DNA of 8,212 bases. Source: an uncultured Erysipelotrichaceae bacterium. GTDB lineage: Bacteria; Bacillota_I; Bacilli_A; Erysipelotrichales; Coprobacillaceae. The translations under genes were made by a program, and so were the position numbers. Positions 5,851-8,212 of the stretch are shown here, piece after piece. The notes under the pieces are model-generated. The model was not told the origin of the DNA. It ran no database searches and saw only the letters and a program-made list of their open reading frames with translations. Location of the stretch: positions 1 through 8,212 of the forward strand of contig CAJUOS010000068.1 in the NCBI GenBank assembly GCA_910588075.1, given 5' to 3'. The first letter of the stretch is position 1, and each line of letters opens with the position of its first letter.

Positions 5851-6777
5851 ATGGGAATTGTTGTTATTGGTTCTGTTTTTGTAGATATTAAAGGATTTCC
5901 TTACTCACATTATATTCCAGATGGAAGAAACTCAGGATATATCCAATATATTCATGGTGGAGTTTGTAGAAATGTTGTTGAAGATATTGCTAATGTTGAA
6001 TTAAGACCTACTTTTATTTCTATTGTAGATAAAAGTGCATTGGGAGAAGAAGTGCTTCAAAAATTAAATAATCACAAAGTGAATACACAATATGTTCAAA
6101 AAATATCAGGTGGAATGGGTACTTGGCTTGCTGTTTTTGATGAAAAAGGAGATTTAGCTGGTTCTATATCTCAAAGACCACAGCTATTACCTATTTATAA
6201 TTTATTAAAAGAAAAAGGTGATGATATTTTTGTTCACTGTGATTCTATTATTTTAGAAGCTGATATTGATAGAGATATTATCAAACTCGTTTTTTCATTT
6301 GCTAAAAAATATCATAAAAAAGTTTTTGCTGTTATATCTAATATGGCTATTGCTGTTGAAAAAAGAGATTTACTTAAACAGTTTGACTGTTTAGTATGTA
6401 ATGAAATAGAAGCAGGTCAATTCTTTATGGATGATTATTCCCAAATACCTCCTCATGAACTTGTTCATATTATTAAAGATAAAGTTATTTCTGGAAAAAT
6501 GAAGTCCATTGTTGTAACAATGGGAAGTCAAGGAAGTATTTATGCTGATAATCAGGGAAATTATGGCATATGTCCTGCTCAAAAAGTTCATGTTAAAGAT
6601 ACAACTGGGGCTGGTGATGCTTTTTGTTCAGGGCTTGTTATTGGTTTAACATATGGAAAGTCATTAGAAGATGCAGTACAAATAGGAACAAAACTTGCAG
6701 CAAGTGTTGTTGCATCATTAGAAAATGTTTGTCCTAGATTTTTACCTGAAGAATTAGGTATAGATATTCAAAAATAG
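5851..6777 (+). CDS. PfkB/ribokinase-family sugar kinase, pseudouridine-kinase-like
   Basis: This is a 308-aa cytoplasmic kinase of the ribokinase fold. The clearest signature is DTTGAGDAFCSG (250-261), which holds the anion hole and the catalytic base D256. VVIGSVFVDIKG (4-15) is the first beta strand with the substrate-binding Asp, and HGGVCRN (35-41) is the glycine pair. GGV-RN followed by VVEDIA resembles the GGVARNIAENLA pattern of pseudouridine kinases (PsuK) more than ribokinase or fructokinase, so a nucleoside or modified-nucleoside substrate is plausible. The usual partner, psuG, is not in the window. ATG 5851 is preferred over ATG 5842 because the SD GAAAGAAG (5834-5841) abuts the latter with no spacing. 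No terminator was seen before yqfQ, so some read-through into yqfQ is expected. The substrate call is inference. Confidence 0.85.
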   Translation: MGIVVIGSVFVDIKGFPYSHYIPDGRNSGYIQYIHGGVCRNVVEDIANVELRPTFISIVDKSALGEEVLQKLNNHKVNTQYVQKISGGMGTWLAVFDEKGDLAGSISQRPQLLPIYNLLKEKGDDIFVHCDSIILEADIDRDIIKLVFSFAKKYHKKVFAVISNMAIAVEKRDLLKQFDCLVCNEIEAGQFFMDDYSQIPPHELVHIIKDKVISGKMKSIVVTMGSQGSIYADNQGNYGICPAQKVHVKDTTGAGDAFCSGLVIGLTYGKSLEDAVQIGTKLAASVVASLENVCPRFLPEELGIDIQK

Positions 6778-6808
6778 TTCTTTCTTAATAATTTAACATT
6801 TTAAAAAT

Positions 6809-6837
6809 ATCACATTAACACCTCCTGTTCATATACT
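6809..6837 (+). promoter_or_regulatory. possible promoter of yqfQ, -10 inside the hairpin loop
   Basis: TATACT (6832-6837) with ATCACA (6809-6814, 4 of 6 matches) 17 bases upstream could form a promoter. Transcription would begin near 6844, within the SD. Such a transcript would lack the left arm of the hairpin at 6816-6853. The elements are imperfect, so the call is tentative. Confidence 0.35.
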
Positions 6838-6853
6838 AATATAGGAGGTGTTA
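6816..6853 (+). promoter_or_regulatory. hairpin that sequesters the yqfQ ribosome-binding site
   Basis: A perfect 11-bp inverted repeat, TAACACCTCCT/AGGAGGTGTTA (6816-6826 and 6843-6853), surrounds a 16-base loop. The right arm is the entire SD of yqfQ (AGGAGGTG, 7 bases before ATG 6858). The left arm contains CACCTCCT, the same sequence as the 16S rRNA anti-SD. In any RNA containing both arms the SD would be paired and closed to ribosomes. No T-run follows, so it is not a standard terminator. Whether natural transcripts contain both arms depends on where transcription starts. Confidence 0.7.
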
Positions 6854-6857
6854 TTCT

Positions 6858-7196
6858 ATGTTTCCACAATATCCAGATGATTTTAATCAATTTATGCCAT
6901 CATATTATCCACAATATCCAATGATGCCCATGTATCAAAAACCATCATTATTACAATCTATGAAGTATTCTATGAATCAAATTTCTATGTCCTCTACTAT
7001 TAGAACTGCTCAAAAAACTTTATATACTGTGAATCAAATCATACCTATTATTAATCAATTAAGACCTGTTTTGCATAATGCTTCAACTGCATTTAGAGTT
7101 GTTAAAGCAGTTAAACAATTTGATTTTGATGAAATTGATAATGAGATAGATAATAATGTTAATGAAGAAAGTGAAGTTTTTCAAAATATGTTATAA
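6858..7196 (+). CDS. yqfQ: YqfQ/VrrA-like small protein
   Basis: This 112-aa protein has three regions. The N-terminus (1-30) is rich in Pro, Tyr, Met and Gln, with PQYP occurring twice. A central, probably helical core (about 31-85) follows, with TVNQIIPIINQLRPVLHNA and then AFRVVKAVK. The tail (about 88-112) is acidic, Asp/Glu/Asn-rich. I assign it to the YqfQ-like family from the MFPQ start, the Pro-rich head, the core resembling the "GPMVKNLP...K" part of B. subtilis YqfQ as I recall it, and its position next to ispH and near cshB and nfo, as in Bacillus. The family has no established biochemical function; in B. anthracis the homologue carries the variable-number repeat vrrA. There is no signal peptide or membrane helix. 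Its SD lies inside a stable hairpin (6816-6853), which suggests translational control. Confidence 0.7.
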   Translation: MFPQYPDDFNQFMPSYYPQYPMMPMYQKPSLLQSMKYSMNQISMSSTIRTAQKTLYTVNQIIPIINQLRPVLHNASTAFRVVKAVKQFDFDEIDNEIDNNVNEESEVFQNML

Positions 7197-7217
7197 AAGC
7201 CTGTATAGGCTTTTCTT
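7195..7217 (+). terminator. weak terminator between yqfQ and ispH
   Basis: An 8-bp stem, AAAAGCCT/AGGCTTTT (7195-7202 and 7207-7214), with loop GTAT is followed only by CTT. The T-run is part of the stem, so it could work in either direction, probably incompletely. The left arm overlaps the yqfQ TAA stop. Read-through into ispH is likely. Confidence 0.55.
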
Positions 7218-7223
7218 ATTATA

Positions 7224-7232
7224 TGCTATAAT
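7224..7232 (+). promoter_or_regulatory. extended -10 promoter of ispH
   Basis: TGC followed by TATAAT (7227-7232) makes an extended -10. The expected -35 position falls in the terminator stem and has no good match. Transcription would begin near 7239, right at the SD GAGGTGA, giving a leader of about 14 bases before ATG 7253. Confidence 0.5.
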
Positions 7233-7252
7233 ACTTAAGAGGTGATTTATCC

Positions 7253-8185
7253 ATGTTAGTTAAAGCAATAGTTCCTAGAGGTTATTGTAAAGGTGTCATA
7301 AGAGCAATTAATATCGCTAAAGAAGCAAGTCAAAAATATCAAAACGTTTATATTCTTGGAATGATAGTTCATAATCAATACATTGTCAAAGCTTTAGAGG
7401 ATTTAGGTATACAAACAATTGATAGCCAAGGAAAAACACGTTTAGAATTATTAGATGAAATTGACGAAGGAACTGTCATTATTACTGCTCATGGAGCAAG
7501 TGATCAAGTGTTTCATAAAGCCAAAGAAAAAAATTTAAATATTATTGATGCTTCATGTTTAGATGTTATTAAAACACATGATTTAATTAAAGAAAAATTA
7601 AATCTTGGTTATGATATTTTATATATTGGTAAAAATGGACATCCTGAAGCAGAGGGTGCTATATCTATCAATGAAGAAAGAATCCATTTAATCACATGTC
7701 AAAAAGATTTAGATAGTATAGATAAACAAAAACGTTATATGATTACTAATCAAACAACGATGTCTTTATATGATGTTTATGCACTATGTGAATATGCCAA
7801 AAAAATTCTTCCTCATCTTGAAGTTGCTAAAGAAATATGTACAGCAACTCAAATTAGACAAGAAGCCATTCATAATATTGATGATGATATTGATATTGTT
7901 TTTATTGTTGGTGATCCCCATTCACATAACACTCAAAAACTTGCTTCTATTGCAAGTCAAAATAAAGATGTTTATATGATTGAAAGTTTACAAGACTTAA
8001 ACATTCATTGGTTAAAAGGAAAAAGAAAAGCGGCTGTTTCTGCTGGGGCTTCTACACCTACATATCTAACAAATCAAGTTATTGAATTTTTAAAACAATT
8101 TGATGAATCAAAAGAAGAAACATTTATTAAACCACCTATTGAAAAATCAAAAATATTAGGCTCCGTGTCAAGAGTGGAGGATTAA
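7253..8185 (+). CDS. ispH: 4-hydroxy-3-methylbut-2-enyl diphosphate reductase (IspH/LytB)
   Basis: This [4Fe-4S] enzyme is the last in the MEP pathway, reducing HMBPP to IPP and DMAPP. The 310-aa length is typical for the stand-alone form; there is no S1-domain fusion as in many clostridia. The three cluster cysteines are C12 (RGYCKGV), C102 (DASCLDV) and C196 (EICTATQ). Substrate and proton-relay residues include H40, H80 (AHGAS), H130 and E132 (GHPEAEG), T168 (NQTT), S224/N226 (SHN) and S267 (GAST). The second serine of the common SSN diphosphate-binding triplet is His225 here, and DASCLDV differs from the common TCPxV. The start at 7253 follows AAGAGGTGA with 7-base spacing and gives the expected short lead to RGYC. 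It lies downstream of yqfQ, as ispH and yqfQ neighbour each other in Bacillus. Confidence 0.96.
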   Translation: MLVKAIVPRGYCKGVIRAINIAKEASQKYQNVYILGMIVHNQYIVKALEDLGIQTIDSQGKTRLELLDEIDEGTVIITAHGASDQVFHKAKEKNLNIIDASCLDVIKTHDLIKEKLNLGYDILYIGKNGHPEAEGAISINEERIHLITCQKDLDSIDKQKRYMITNQTTMSLYDVYALCEYAKKILPHLEVAKEICTATQIRQEAIHNIDDDIDIVFIVGDPHSHNTQKLASIASQNKDVYMIESLQDLNIHWLKGKRKAAVSAGASTPTYLTNQVIEFLKQFDESKEETFIKPPIEKSKILGSVSRVED

Positions 8186-8186
8186 G

Positions 8187-8212
8187 GGATAGTTATCGAG
8201 AGATAGCTATTC
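8187..8212 (+). terminator. probable terminator of ispH, cut by the window end
   Basis: An 11-bp stem, GGATAGTTATC/GATAGCTATTC (8187-8197 and 8202-8212), with two G-T wobble pairs closes on a GAGA (GNRA) tetraloop. It begins two bases after the ispH stop. The T-run that would confirm a terminator lies past the end of the window. Confidence 0.55.

Noticed and set aside
6375..6393. Perfect palindrome TAAACAGT-TTG-ACTGTTTA inside the kinase gene
   Set aside because: It is fully explained as codons (LKQFDCLV), has no T-run and is far from any start. An operator role cannot be supported.
6391..6591. Minus-strand frame of 66 aa inside the PfkB gene
   Set aside because: It is the shadow of a well-supported kinase gene and resembles no family.
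7770..7979. Plus-strand frame of 69 aa inside ispH
   Set aside because: It is an out-of-frame, Ile/Leu/Lys-rich reading of ispH codons with no start signal of its own.

Overview
The window is strongly AT-rich, densely coding bacterial DNA. Its promoters are of the SigA type, its Shine-Dalgarno (SD) sequences are strong (AAAGGAGG, AGGAGGTG), and both TAA and TGA serve as stops, so this is not a TGA=Trp mollicute. Several proteins look like Bacillota types: a CshB-like DEAD-box helicase, a YqfQ-like protein and a Gram-positive-style IspH. My best guess is a low-GC Bacillota, possibly of the Erysipelotrichia/Coprobacillaceae type. That placement is inference. I see no mobile element, CRISPR array, tRNA or rRNA.

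Layout. Positions 1-562 are AT-rich and mostly non-coding, with one candidate 52-aa membrane protein on the minus strand (168-326). ispG (563-1627, +) encodes the penultimate MEP-pathway enzyme. A separately promoted gene follows (1710-3128, +). It encodes an unusual protein in which a PTS EIIB-like phosphocysteine domain is joined to a ROK/ASKHA sugar-kinase fold whose catalytic and zinc residues are missing. A small hypothetical gene (3193-3447, +) converges on a minus-strand pair, cshB then nfo (5655 down to 3420), which encodes an RNA helicase and endonuclease IV. Divergent from cshB are a PfkB-family kinase resembling pseudouridine kinase (5851-6777), a YqfQ/VrrA-like small protein (6858-7196) and ispH (7253-8185), the last MEP-pathway enzyme. 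A hairpin just after ispH closes the window.

The genes nfo, cshB, yqfQ and ispH correspond to a block that is contiguous in Bacillus subtilis (yqfP-yqfQ-yqfR-yqfS). Here the block is split into two divergent halves, with the kinase gene at the junction. IspG and IspH are both [4Fe-4S] enzymes and together convert MEcPP to IPP and DMAPP.

Most worth following up are: the EIIB-pseudo-ROK fusion, which looks like a PTS-coupled sensor without an obvious output domain; an 11-bp hairpin that would completely bury the yqfQ ribosome-binding site, probably only in read-through transcripts; the nfo terminator lying inside the coding sequence of the converging small gene; and two terminators with identical stems on either side of the fusion gene.
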